Positions 12,141 to 23,393 of a stretch of DNA of 64,000 nucleotides are shown here, one piece after another. The stretch's first letter is position 1. Each line of letters opens with the position of its first letter. The position numbers and the translations under genes are program-made. The stretch comes from Epiperipatus broadwayi (taxonomy: Eukaryota; Onychophora; Udeonychophora; Euonychophora; Peripatidae), in the NCBI GenBank assembly GCA_028023455.1, contig JAQFVV010012509.1, positions 3,098,590 to 3,162,589 of the forward strand. The letters are read 5' to 3'. Under the pieces are notes generated by a model, which was not told the origin of the DNA, searched no databases, and saw only the letters and a list, made by a program, of their open reading frames with translations.

Positions 12141-12287
12141 TACATAAAGATTTCTTACGGTTATTTTGATTGATTCTTAAAATGAAAAATAAAATACTAT
12201 GTCCCTGAATAAAAATATAAATAATATATATTATCCATTCCATTCAAAATGTATTTTTATCTCTAACTTTCTGTTGAAATTTGCAAT
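12141..12287 (+). repeat. Dispersed direct repeat, copy 1
   Basis: About 145 bp (TTGATTCTTAAAATGAAAAA, then AATACTATG and GTATTTTTATCTCTAA) repeated in the same orientation at 13683-13826 with scattered differences. Non-coding. Confidence 0.8.
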
Positions 12288-13178
12288 TTTTATGACGTTA
12301 ACTGTTTATACTTTTTCTATACGGGTATACGCAACTATAGAAAAGTTTATTTCTGTAAATTGAATACGGCTTAGCACTTTCGAGATCTTATGGTGTTTTC
12401 ATATTCATTGCAAGATGAACTATAATAATTATGAAGAGATGAGTGTAATTGTATATATTTGAAATTTATTTTTATGTTGTATATTTTTGCAATATAAAAT
12501 GTCAATTTTTTTTGTATAAAGAAAAAATAAAATGTGCAGATAAAATTAGTCAATATTAAAAGATATTAAAAATTCACTTTAGAAAAAAGATAATACGCAT
12601 AATATTAAAATTATTCAATTATAAAAATAAACTAGATATGCTAATTTGCAAGGAGACAATAATGAAACTTTATCAAATTAGTCACGTAAAACAAAATTGA
12701 TTATCTACAATGTGTAGGGCATAATGTATGTGTGAGCAGTTTGATGCTTTTAAAACAGCAGTGCAATATGCTTATAGTGAAAAATTAATAGAAAATGGTT
12801 TTAACAGAATAAAATAAAGTACAATAGTAAAAATGCAGCATTCAACACTATAAAGAACTGTGTGTACATGATTAAATCTGTGTTAATTTATGGAATTCAG
12901 CCAGCAGGCTGCTAGGTGAAATATTAATAAACTACGAATATTATATTTTCAGAGTAATAAACTCATTAAGTTTAAAACTTTTTTGTATATTATTTATAAA
13001 CGTTTAGGTCAATCTGGCCTCTGTACACACCACTCTGCAAAATATTTAGGCTCCTAATATTAATATGCAATTATCAAATTAATGAGTGCCATGATTTTTA
13101 TTATAAAGGAAGTGAATTTATTTTTTAAAAAGCATAAATTCTTTAATTAAAGCCTTTATAATAATCTTAGTAAGGTTG

Positions 13179-13226
13179 TAATTATTTATTAAGCGCACAG
13201 GAAGTATATGTAAAGACTTTTAAGAC
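13179..13226 (+). repeat. Short direct repeat pair, copy 1
   Basis: TTATTTATTAAGCGCACAGG plus about 25 further bases recur at 13536-13585 as TTATTTATTAAGTGCACAGG in the same orientation. With the pair at 12141 and 13683 this suggests a local segmental duplication or two copies of one unrecognised repeat. Confidence 0.7.
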
Positions 13227-13535
13227 AGGCTTTAACCTGTACCAAATGCGTCTTGAAATTTATAACAGTCAAGCAATATCTTTATTTTATCGATAGAGGG
13301 ATCTCTCAAACCATAACACAAGACAGACTTTTATAAAGATAAGAGCGGTCATCTTATCTTTAACCTAACTTTCCACTTATATAGGCCAATCTGAAGCATC
13401 TTGATTTGGGAGCGTGAAGCTGTTCTCTCCACTGTTTAAGTCCACTATTTCCTATACAAATTAATATTCGCGAAATCTTGCGATTTACGAGTTAATATTG
13501 CGATCTTTATACTGTAAATATATAAACTATAGTAA

Positions 13536-13585
13536 AGTTATAATTATTTATTAAGTGCACAGGAAGTATATATAAACACTTTTAC
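13536..13585 (+). repeat. Short direct repeat pair, copy 2
   Basis: Second copy of the repeat at 13179-13226, about 90 bp upstream of the second copy of the 145-bp repeat. Confidence 0.7.
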
Positions 13586-13682
13586 TTATAATGAAGATTT
13601 TAGTATTTTGCAAAATATTTTATGTAGCTTTTGTTGTTTAATAACTTTTCAATTTTTTATTTTATTTTATTAATATTATTAA

Positions 13683-13826
13683 CACATAAAGATATCTTAC
13701 AATTATTTTTATTGATTCTTAAAATGAAAAATAAGATACTATGTTTATGAATAAAAATATAAATAATATATATTGTCTATTCAGAATGTATTTTTGTCTC
13801 TAAAAGTCCTTTCTGTTGATATTTTT
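13683..13826 (+). repeat. Dispersed direct repeat, copy 2
   Basis: Second copy of the repeat at 12141-12287. Confidence 0.8.
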
Positions 13827-14380
13827 CCAATTTAAAATGCCAACTTTTTTGTTTTTTCCATACATAAGGATAGGAAAGTTATTATTCATTCTGGGAAAGA
13901 TCACTGAGAAACTGACATTTCAAAATCACCCAAATTTTATCAGGGCAGTAATTATTGGATCTCAAGAAGTCTGTATGCGACTTTCATCTTCTGAATAGAA
14001 GTAATGTGAAGATATTTTTCTGGAATATCCACTACTCAGCTTGAATGGTCATTCGTCTTCTTAGACTTGAAAAATCTTATCCTTTCCCCAATAAAAAAAA
14101 AATATATTAGCTTAGTGTAGTAGCGTTATATCTGCCTAATTTGTTTATGAATTCTCTTTTTTTCTTTCCAGGTAAAACTTAAAAATGTTTTCAGCTTCCA
14201 ATCAGGTTTAGGATTTTTTTGTTTTTTATCTGGGTCACAGACAAGCTAACTAACTATCCAGTTTTATAATGTAAAAAATCCCAAAATCTTATTTCTATGA
14301 GAGACTTAGGAGAGAACTATTAATAATTGCTATTATGTATTTACACTTTTAAATATATAATTTTTTAATTATTATTTTAG

Positions 14381-14568
14381 ATGTAAAAGACCATTCCAAA
14401 TACAGTTCTGTGGTGAAGGAGATTGAATCTATAGTTAAAGATAAAGGATTAAATATCTTAATAAATAATGCTGGCATTACAGTTCGTGATAAGTTAGAAA
14501 ATATTACTGCCGATCAGATGCGGGAAGTGTTGGAAGTCAATACAATTGCACCGCTTATGTTAACAAAG
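14381..14568 (+). CDS. Short-chain dehydrogenase/reductase, exon with NNAG motif
   Basis: A 188-nt exon between a TTATTTTAG acceptor and an AAAG|GTAATT donor. Two bases complete the Asp begun at 4694, then 62 codons follow and the exon ends in phase 0. It contains LNILINNAGI, the NNAG motif that stabilises the central beta sheet of classical SDRs (about residues 46-49 of the visible 204). EVNTIAPLMLTK follows, with the Asn of the Asn-Ser-Tyr-Lys catalytic tetrad. The reading KDKGLN-ILINNAG is typical of the sniffer/C-factor branch. The intron that follows is 11484 bp and holds most of the foldback and Penelope repeats of the left half of the window. Confidence 0.95.
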
Positions 14569-14703
14569 GTAATTACTTGCTAATTCCATCTAGAATTATA
14601 ATCACCATTTTTGTTTTTAATTTTATGAAGTTTATGAATTTTACTGTATACATCTATCTATCTATACATAATAAATTAAGTTTGATGTCAGTATTCTTTC
14701 GAA

Positions 14704-15652
14704 AATATATATAATACTCAAATCAATATATATATATAAATCAAAATACAGTAAAATTCAGTTATTTTTAGAACTTTCGACTATACCTCTTGTAGTCTTT
14801 ATCAATTATATAACATTGGATAATCAAAATGAGACAACCTGTCACAATATCCCATAGTTCAATTCAGATCTCCCACAATTCTGTTATTTTAACATTTGAT
14901 GATTGTCGATTCATTAACATTTGATGATTTCTTGAAATCAACATAGTCTCTTTTATTTTATGTTTATTGTGGCAACGTTCAATTTGCATAATTTTTATAA
15001 TCAAATTTAAATCCATATTGACAAAATTTATTATGATCAAATATAACAGATGAAGGTTTATTTACATCTTTTCCTGATTGTTTCTCTTTTTGAATTCTAT
15101 TATATAAAAGCATATGCTCTTTTAGCCTCTTCTCCAATGTACATTTAGATTCACCGATATATTATAAACCACATTTACATATCAATTTATATATAATACA
15201 ATATTGATTAAATTTTGAATTTTAGAGTTATTAAGTAATCTATTTGTATTATTTGTTGAGAAAAAAAGCAATATGACACTAACCATTATAAATTCCCTTA
15301 ATAAACTTGACTTGCTCATCTGATATAAATAGTATTGGAATCCATTTCATTTTGATATTTTTAGTTTTATTATATTGCCACAATAAACGTAAAATAAAAG
15401 AAGCTATGTTGATTTCAGGAAATCGTCAAATGTTAATGAATCGGCAATCATCAAATGATAAAATAACAGAATTGTGGGAGATCTGAATTGAATTATGGGT
15501 ATTGTGAAAGGTTGTCTCATTTTGATTTTTCAATGTTATATAGTTGATAAATACTACAAGATGTATAGTCGAAAGTACTTCTAAAAATAACTGTAATTTA
15601 TGTGAATTTTACTGTATTTTGATATATATATTGATTTGAATATTACATATAT
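14704..15652 (-). mobile_element. Penelope-like element relic inside a large inverted repeat
   Basis: Arms at 14704-14976 and 15373-15652 are inverted complements (for example ATAGTCGAAAGT near 15566 against ACTTTCGACTAT near 14773, and AATTGTGGGAGATCTGAATT against AATTCAGATCTCCCACAATT). The interior and the inner left arm encode, on the minus strand, a decayed GIY-YIG endonuclease domain (next entry), the C-terminal domain of Penelope-like elements. Inverted terminal copies are a known oddity of this class. The right end abuts the Tigger-like relic starting near 15655. Confidence 0.8.
14986..15184 (-). pseudogene. Penelope GIY-YIG endonuclease domain, fragment
   Basis: Minus-strand reading from 15184 gives LICKCGL, a stop, then YIGESKCTLEKRLKEH and, further on, FDHNKFCQYGFKFDYKN. 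This matches the C-x-C-G-x-x-YIGE-x(K/R)-x-L-x-x-R-x-x-x-H arrangement and the later H...F...W/Y-K pattern of Penelope nucleases. One in-frame stop falls within the motif, and the reverse transcriptase part is not recognisable here. It is a dead copy. Confidence 0.8.
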
Positions 15653-15654
15653 AT

Positions 15655-16552
15655 CTGGATCTCGTTTTATGCGGATTATTTTAATGCGATTTTGAAGTTA
15701 TGCGATTCATGTTTTTTCTTAATATCGTTCATATTTCACTATATTTATTAGATATCAAGAAATTTAAATTATTAATAACTTATTTTGACTTAAAATTTTT
15801 TTTTTTTTTCAAAAATATAACATTATATTAGCAGCTAACATGAATATGGCCTGAAGCTGTATTTAGAATCTTAGCTTCTATGTAAATAACCTACTTGTAC
15901 TAATGAGTAAATAATAATAATAGATTTATACATACGTATAAAAATATAGCAATAAATATTCAAAAATTTTAAACTTTTAAAATGTATTTTGTTAGATATT
16001 AACAAAAATAAATATTTTTTTAGATATTTAAAATAAATAATAACGAAGATTTTATTGATTTTACAAACTGAAAATAATCTTTCTAATGATAATGTATAAT
16101 CTTTTTGTTGCGATCTCATTTTTTTAATATAGAAACAGAAAACCATTAACACAGCACAAGACTGAAAGTGGTGCTAGTTGTACATCACTTCACGAATCTC
16201 ATTTCTTACTAGTTCACAAATAACGCGTATTATCAAATAATGGTAATGATTAAAATATGTATGAAAAAATGAAAAATTAAATACTGTAGTTAATAAAAAA
16301 AGTAAAAAAAGTGTGTCTTGTATTAATTTTTTTTAAATATTTGAAGTTTTTTATTATTCATATTTTATTTCCTTATTTTTTTAATGCGAATTTTAAAGTA
16401 ATTTTTCATTGTGGCTTTGCTTTTATGCCTATTTCTGAAAATTACAGAACCTATCCCCCATTTTTCAAGGTAAGTTACGTTTCTTTTTGTGCATTTCTTT
16501 TGTGCGTGTTTTCTAAGGAACCTATCTACCGCATAAAACGAGACCCAGTTGT
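15655..16552. mobile_element. Tigger/pogo-like DNA transposon relic
   Basis: The left end reads CTGGATCTCGTTTTATGCGG and the right end CCGCATAAAACGAGACCCAG, a matched inverted terminal repeat of about 20 bp about 900 bp apart. TCTCGTTT-ATGCGG and the adjacent GGAACCTATC are typical of pogo/Tigger ends. Fragments of further internal symmetry (TTAATGCGATTTT at the left, TTTAATGCGAATTTTA at the right) follow. No transposase frame is open. TA target duplication is plausible but cannot be fixed in this TA-rich context. Confidence 0.7.
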
Positions 16553-16753
16553 ACCTATCTGTACACATATATATATATAAAGCAACAATTGCTTCAAGTA
16601 AATAACCAGATACTTATATAAAATTAATTTTGTATGAAATAAATAAAGATTTTATGGTGCAAGTAAAGTTATGCATCTACCTGTTCTGTTTACAATATGA
16701 GTTTGAATCCAGTCTAAGTAAACTTAAAAATTTTTCAACAAGATTTTTTTTTA

Positions 16754-17773
16754 AACAGAGCAAAACTCTCCATACAGTATTGCCACCTGTGCTAAACAGA
16801 GTAATCAATGGATGTCAGAAGGCTTGTGCATAAAATCCCTATCTAATGCCTACTCATCCAATATCCCCAGACTAGTTTCTGGCTTGTGGCCTTCGTCAGT
16901 GAGGAGCTTTGGATCTGAGAGCACTGCATCTAGATCTTAGGATCTAATGCAACCCTCTAGCAACCACCTTTTATCTCTACTTAACTACTAAACTATGAGA
17001 ATGAAATTGAAAACACAAAAAATATTTTCAATCTAAGCTCAATAGCTTAAATAGTCATATGGGTCTGAACTCAGTTCAGCACCCATACATTTTGGTGTCT
17101 TTGGCTCTTTTACAACCATAGCCACCACTATCCTATTAGGCAGGATTGGTGTTAAACGATTAAGCATCACATGATCACATTTCCTATACTAGCACATTAA
17201 TTGTTGATAAACAGAGCAAAACTCTCCATACAGTATTGCCACCTGTGCTAAACAGAGTTTTGCTCTGTTTATCAACAATTAATGTGCTAGTATAGGAAAT
17301 GTGATCATGTGATGCTTAATGGTTTAACACCAATCCTGCCTAATAGGATAGTGGTGGCTATGGTTGTAAAAGAGCCAAAGACACCAAAATGTATGGGTGC
17401 TGAACTGAGTTCAGACCCATATGACTATTTAAGCTGTTGAGCTTAGATTGAAAATATTTTTTGTGTTTTCAATTTCATTCTCATAGTTTAGTAGTTAAGT
17501 AGAGATAAAAGGTGGTTGCTAGAGGGTTGCATTAGATCCTAAGATCTAGATGCAGTGCTCTCAGATCCAAAGCTCCTCACTGACGAAGGCCACAAGCCAG
17601 AAACTAGTCTGGGGATATTGGATGAGTAGGCATTAGATAGGGATTTTATGCACAAGCCTTCTGGCATCCATTGATTACTCTGTTTAGCACAGGTGGCAAT
17701 ACTGTATGGAGAGTTTTGCTCTGTTTATCAACAATTAATGTGCTGGTATAGGAAATGTGATCATGTGATGCTT
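16754..17773 (+). mobile_element. Foldback element family A, copy A2: 1-kb palindrome
   Basis: Bases 16753-17726 form a near-perfect inverted repeat of about 970 bp centred near 17240, with a loop of only about 30 bases. Each arm is composite: the family A tip (AACAGAGCAAAACTCTCC, CAGTATTGCCACCTG), the shared A core (ATCCAATATCCCCAGACTAG), a unique block of roughly 250 bp, then the 3' tail with TGATCATGTGATGCTTAA. On the right the element continues to a second tail ending at 17773. The whole is flanked by the 14-bp direct repeat AAGATTTTTTTTTA at 16740-16753 and 17774-17787. There are no coding frames. The arms differ by only a few bases, so the copy is young or kept alike by conversion. Confidence 0.95.
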
Positions 17774-18273
17774 AAGATTTTTTTTTATTAATAAGTAACC
17801 AGTTCTTAGCTAATTCAGCAAGCAATTCAATATTGGTTAGGAATGGTTATCTAGCTATTTTTAGATAAAATAAGGATGGAAAATAGCTCAAATCTTACCA
17901 GTTAATAATTGGCCAAACTTGATTGAATATTGCCTTCTTCTTTACTGCTATGAAGAATGTTGGAAAGGTGTTTGTACTTTGAAATGGATTATTTAAAAAA
18001 CTATTTTATTTATGTGAAATAAAAAAAAAAATATTTACTGTTAATTCTTTATTTAAATTATTATTTTTGTTTTTATGTAATTATGTACTGTATATGTCAT
18101 TTTCATTATCATCGTTAGAAATTGTACCTTTATTTCTAAGTATTAGGATATTTTTCTTAATTTTTATAAATAACAACAACTTTTCTTTTTTTAAATTTAA
18201 TAGGGCCCTAGTCAGTATTTTAACAGAAAATAAGTGTTTATTGTAGTTTTTAAAGACTTCCACATTGTGTTAG

Positions 18274-19331
18274 TAATATTTAAATACAGATATACTTTAT
18301 ATCCCTTCAGTTTATATGTAATTATTGGGGATTTGAACCCAGACTTTCAGCTTCCTTCAGCTATCCAATTTATCTCATACAACTGATTCACATGATCCAG
18401 CACTCATCAGTTAATCTAAATCATTATTTCCCACACATATATATATATAATCAGTGCTCGGACTATATTAAGATAGTAAATCTTCAAATTTTAATGGACA
18501 GGCTTCAATCTACTCCATCCTTCAACTCTTCAGTCATCCATATCATTGAAAATCTGATGATGAAATGCCTGATTCTCTTGATTATGCCAGTATTACTGTC
18601 ATGCCCATGTTGCCCTTGGGTCATCTGGACCCCTTATGTATAGGACCATGTCCAATTAAATACACAGAAGAGGGATGGGCAGGATATAAGCTGAATCTAT
18701 AATATTTAAATACAGGTATACTTTATATCCATGGAGTTTAGATATATATTAGAGGTCATTTATCTTTTTCACGTGTGTTTTCATGTGTGTCAGTTGTATG
18801 AGATAGATTGAATAGCTAAAGGGAGCTTGAAAGTCTATGTTCAAATCCCCTATAATTACATGTAACTCCAAGGATATAAAATATATCTGTTTTTAAATAT
18901 TACAGATTCAGCCTGTATCTGGCCCATCCACCTTCTGTGTATTTAAGAGAACAAGGTCCTATACATAAGGAGTCCAGAGTGATTTAAGGTCAACATGGCT
19001 ATGACAATAATATTGGCATCATCAAGGGATTTGGGTGTTTTGTCATCAGATTTTTAATGGTACGAATGGCTGAAGAGTTGAGGGTGGAGTAGATTGAAAC
19101 CCGTCCATTAAAGTTTGAAGATTTTCTATCTTAATATAAACTGAGCACTTATTATTTATATGTGTGGGAGATGATCTGGACCAACTGATAAGTCCTGATT
19201 CAGCATGAAATATATATATTGGAAATTATTTATCTTTTTCAGGATGTGGGTGGTCATGTTTTCTAGTTGAATGAGATAGATTGGATAGCTGAAGGGAGCT
19301 TGAAAGTCTGGGTTCAAATCCCTTATAATCC
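18274..19331 (+). mobile_element. Palindromic SINE-like family B, copy B2
   Basis: Inverted repeat whose outer arms run from GGGGATTTGAACCC (18327-18340) to GGGTTCAAATCCC (19310-19322). The right outer module reads TTGGATAGCTGAAGGGAGCT followed by GTCTGGGTTCAAATCCC. These match Pol III box A (TAGCTnAnnGGGAGC) and box B (GGTTCAAATCC) of tRNA genes, although the anticodon arm is missing. A third module in the same sense lies near 18790-18850. The element is flanked by the 11-bp direct repeat CATTGTGTTAG at 18263-18273 and 19332-19342. It shares its inner arms (AATGGACAGGCTTCAATCT, TCAGTGCTCGG) with B1. Confidence 0.85.
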
Positions 19332-19342
19332 CATTGTGTTAG

Positions 19343-19967
19343 ATTATATCAAATTCTATCCTATTTTTAGTTTTTACAATATTATTAATTCTGGTCGTAA
19401 TAATATGCAGCTTCAACCATTTGTTATAGATCCACATTGTTACTTGCTGAATCTTAATTCATAAATCTATTTTTCCCCCATATTTCAAAAGCAGTCTTGT
19501 CAAATTTTCCATTGTAATTTTTGTAAAATAGCATTCTTTTTTAATCTTGTTTTGCAAATTCCACAGTGCTTAGGTTTCTTCTACTTATCAGTTCGAATAT
19601 TGGTTTCTAAATTTTATTATCTCAATCTGTCACTTTTTTAAAAAATTTTCATGACATACTTTTTTTTTTCTTCATTGTTTTAAATATACAATTTTATCAT
19701 TTTTTTAAAGCTTTTTTTTCATTTCATAATCAACCAAAAGACAGATTAACTGCATCACCAAACATTTGTTTTGTGCAATAATATGCTTAAGATAATTAAT
19801 TCTTATTTGAATAAAATAAAATAAAAAATATCTTTGTTCAATTGTTGTGATCAATTCTCCATTTATTTGCTCATTATGTCACATGACTTCCCAATTCATT
19901 AATCATATGATTAGTTACAAAATATTTGCAGTTTTCTGGAAACATAGAAATCAGAATTATAATAATT
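19343..19967. other. Intronic AT-rich DNA
   Basis: Nothing recognisable. Confidence 0.5.
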
Positions 19968-20080
19968 AATCTAAATAAAATTGAAACAAACAACTAATTA
20001 TATTTACAATTATTTAAGCCGGATTGATAATTAAATAATTGTAAATATAATTCGTTGTTTGTTTCAATTTTATTTAGATT
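19968..20080. repeat. Near-perfect hairpin, 50-bp arms
   Basis: The left arm AATCTAAATAAAATTGAAAC and on is the reverse complement of the right arm ending GTTTCAATTTTATTTAGATT. Only about 12 bases (GCCGGATTGATA) lie between the arms. A second, smaller hairpin (GGACAAATA / TATTTGTCC) follows at 20112-20163. These may be the terminal repeats of the Penelope relic just downstream. Confidence 0.85.
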
Positions 20081-20572
20081 GATTTTTATATTAAGTATCT
20101 ATCTATAACAACATTGTGGACAAATAACTTTTTTATATTGGATATTTGTCCATTGTATATAAATCAGAATTAGTTTATTCACTATCTGATTTTAAAGAGT
20201 AGGCTATGGTTTCCAATTGTCTTATATTAATCTAAATTCTATATTTTGAAAATTATTATCTGGGCAAAATTTTAAAAGTGACCTTTAACGTTTTTTTCAT
20301 TAATATAAACATATTGTTAAGAATAAAACTAAGGAAAAATCAGGCTCTATAAATACCTGTAAATTAATAATACTAATTATATAATATCAATAATTATGCG
20401 CTTTAAACGCTCGTTAAAGAAGTTATATATTTTAATAATTTATTTAAAGCTTAGCGCTTTCAAAGCTCCATGGCTTCATACACATAGCTGTGTGCCGTTG
20501 ATAGTGATGAGGGGAGGATTCAAATTTATGTTAATTAGATGTTTCAGTATTTTATTTAAAACATTGTTTGAA

Positions 20573-21300
20573 TTAGTTTGTCCATCTTTTTGAAATAGTG
20601 AAACAGGTGTCCTTTCTATTAATTGACTGGGTGTCACTATTTATGAAATATGCCTCCTTTATTTTGCACCTATGGTCGTTTCTCTCTTTGTACACTATTC
20701 TGGGGTTGGTGGGTTCAAATCTGTGTCCAGTAGCTTTTTCATGTTCCAAGAATGCTGATGTAGACTCCTTGTTGTTCAGTGCCCTTTTATACATATGTGC
20801 AGGGATGCTCTCTTTGTAATGGTAGTTTTTGTTTCCCCATAATATGAGGCTCTGCATCCGGCCTGAGGGCATTGTATTTGGTACACCACTTGAGATGTTG
20901 ATTTGGGATCAAGTTTATCTTTTGAATTGTTTATTAGTCTATTGGTGTTGACTGAAGTGCGGAAGACCAATAATAAATTCTTTTGATAATGTTTGAGCTA
21001 AATGTTTGGCAATGTTGGGTATATATGGTATAGTTATTCGTGGTTTATTATCTCTGATTCTGTCTTGCTGGTTTATTTTTTCTTGGAACTGTGCTATTCT
21101 TTTAGTTATGTGTCTTTATTTATAGCCAACAGATATTAGTTCTTTGATGTATTTTAATATATCTCTTTTGTCTGAATTACATTTACACAAGCAATTATTT
21201 CTATGTAGAAATGCATTCAATCCAGCATATTTATGTGAGTTGGGAACTATTGCACTCTGATGCATGTATTCTCTAATTTCTAGGGGTTTGATGGTCATAC
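20573..21300 (-). pseudogene. Penelope-like element relic: RT thumb, linker and GIY-YIG
   Basis: Minus strand, in order: LNAFLHRNNCLCKCNSDKRD and IKYIKELI-type thumb residues (21298-21116); a linker with ITKRIAQFQEKIN and the diagnostic RITIPYIPNIAKHLAQ (about 21110-20990); then VYQIQCPQAGCRASYYGETK with R.SLH..I (20900-20790); and finally AFLEHEKATGHRFE with later KEAYFI (20730-20573). That is the normal domain order of the C-terminal half of Penelope-like elements. The two parts of the nuclease are in different frames, so at least one frameshift is present. The catalytic core of the reverse transcriptase is missing. Confidence 0.85.
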
Positions 21301-21704
21301 TAATTATAGTGAGTTGCAGGTTTTATTTTTTCTTAGCCCAAAATGTATATTTAGTTAATAATCCGTAGGGTAATTAATCTGTAAAAATGATTGCATTCAA
21401 ATGCTAAGTAAAATGGAATAAAGAAATCTGAAAAAGTTTTTCAGTTTTTTAGATTTTTGAAAAAGATTATAGTGGGACTGCCATATCCACAGCTGGAGTG
21501 AATAACATAAATCATTGCGTAGTATCAAATCCTATATAATGATTTCAACACAGATGATGTAGAGGTCAGACATTATATAAGTACATTAATTTAAAAATTA
21601 CATATAACATTAAGATATCAACCAAGAAAAAAATACTTTGTTGTGTGAAATAACTCTTGGATGAAAGCTGATCGAAACAATATTCTTTAAAAAAACCCAA
21701 GAAG
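21301..21704. other. Intronic AT-rich DNA
   Basis: Nothing recognisable. Confidence 0.5.
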
Positions 21705-21715
21705 GTTTATACTCA

Positions 21716-21965
21716 AAACAGGCGAAACTCTCCATACAGTAGTGCCACTCAGTGCAAGCCAGGGTAATCAATGGATGTCAGGAGGCTTGTAAAATCCCTA
21801 TCTAATGCTTACTCATCCAATATCCCCAGACTAGTTTCTGGCTTTTGGCCTTCGTCAGTGAGCCGTGGATCTGAGAGCACTCCACTGAGTGGCACTACTG
21901 TATGGAGAATTTTGCCTGTTTTAATAACAGTTATGAGCAAACATAAGAAATGGTGATCATGTAAT
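21716..21965 (+). mobile_element. Foldback element family A, copy A3
   Basis: 250-bp copy starting AAACAGGCGAAACTCTCC and ending GGTGATCATGTAAT, flanked by the 11-bp direct repeat GTTTATACTCA at 21705-21715 and 21966-21976. The left arm is nearly complete. The right arm keeps only the tip (CCACTGAGTGGCACTACTGT and ATGGAGAATTTTGCC), so the hairpin is internally deleted but both ends are intact. Confidence 0.9.
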
Positions 21966-21976
21966 GTTTATACTCA

Positions 21977-22557
21977 TTGAGAAATGTTTTTTTTTGCATA
22001 AGCAAATAAAATTGACTTACTTACAGATTCATGTAAATTCTTTAGTATCTTGATTATTCAAGCTTGTTGTGGAGTAGAGCAGATTACTTTTCTTTATGGA
22101 GATATTTGAAAGTAATCAGAAAACCTAATACATTGTATGTAGCTGCATATATTTTTCCACCAGTTTCTGTTACAAATACTTTTTCCTTATGAAAATACAA
22201 GAAAGTTGCTATCATTTTTGCTTCGGTTTAATCACTTTCTTGTCATATTTTTTTATATTGAATCAGGAATTATTTTTATGCATTTTTATTTTCGTTTGCC
22301 TATTCAGCTATTTTTTGTCAAATATTTCATTACATTTATGCCAGAAGTACTTCTTTGTATTATTTGTATCTGTTTTTTTTTTTAATATTCAAAGTTCTCT
22401 TGTTCAACTATGTATTAAATTAAATGAAATATATTGAATAACACACAACTAATACTCATATAGAACATTTATGTAGCAATTTAATTTGTCTTTATTAATT
22501 ATTATTAATTTTAATATATAATAATATTTATTAGACTCTCTGGAGTTATTTTAATAA
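21977..22557. other. Intronic AT-rich DNA
   Basis: A hydrophobic open frame at 22189-22437 has the T-rich composition of random intron sequence. No feature is assigned. Confidence 0.5.
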
Positions 22558-22662
22558 ATGATCATTTATCTTTTTCATATGTGGTTATGTATATCGGTTG
22601 TATAAGATAGAATGGATGGCTGAAGGAAACATGAAAATCTGTGTTCAAATTCTCTATATTAA
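22558..22662 (+). repeat. SINE-like family B, single module B3
   Basis: Contains ATCATTTATCTTTTTCATAT, then a decayed box A (GGATGGCTGAAGG) and box B (GTTCAAATTC). It is one tRNA-like module in plus orientation without an inverted partner nearby. Confidence 0.6.
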
Positions 22663-23310
22663 ATAACATCTTATTCATATATTCTATTAAATTGATTAGT
22701 AGATTGCATTGAAACAAGAGGGAATTATTTGCAATTTTATTAATATGTAAAAAAACTATGGTAAACCATAGACTCGGTGCCCGTAGGAGTATGACAACCT
22801 GTCCACTAGTAGCTTAATCATAATATGATTGTGTTTTAGTTTTTACAATCTGTGTTTTAACACTTATCTGTCCAGCCCAGATTAACTTGAGATTTTTATT
22901 CTCTAGCTAATAATAGCTAGATACTTATTTACTGAGTAGCATTGGTTCATTAGGTGAGTTGGAAATATGTCTTTTTGTGAAGTATTGGCCTTGTGGGTAT
23001 GGCAAGGACATGTGTTAATCATTTTACCAGGAAGATCTTTAACTAATACATATATTTTAATTATTGATTGTCCTTGTTCTAGAATTTATACTGTGGATCC
23101 TTTTTAAAAATAAATATTTGTATTATTTTTAGTTAAATTATTGCCACTTCATCTTACATTAGTTTTCAAACTGAGAATGGAATTAAATAGATTAAAAAAA
23201 TATATGGAAAATAACACAAAATAATCATCATATTCTAATCTTTGTCACATTGTTTTTATATTATTTTTTACTTACTTGAATTTAAGATTTGAAATCCAGG
23301 CATTCTTCAT
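22663..23310. other. Intronic AT-rich DNA
   Basis: No gene. Contains a small palindrome, CTATGGTAAACCATAG, near 22756-22771. Confidence 0.45.
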
Positions 23311-23393
23311 ATACCTGGAACTTAATTGTAAATATAGGGGATTTGAACTCAGACTTTCAAGCACCCTTCAACTATCCACACTATCTCATAGTT
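23311..23393 (-). repeat. SINE-like family B, single module B4
   Basis: Minus-strand module: GGGGATTTGAACTCAGACTT is the complement of box B, followed by CTTCAACTATCCACAC, the complement of box A. Confidence 0.65.
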
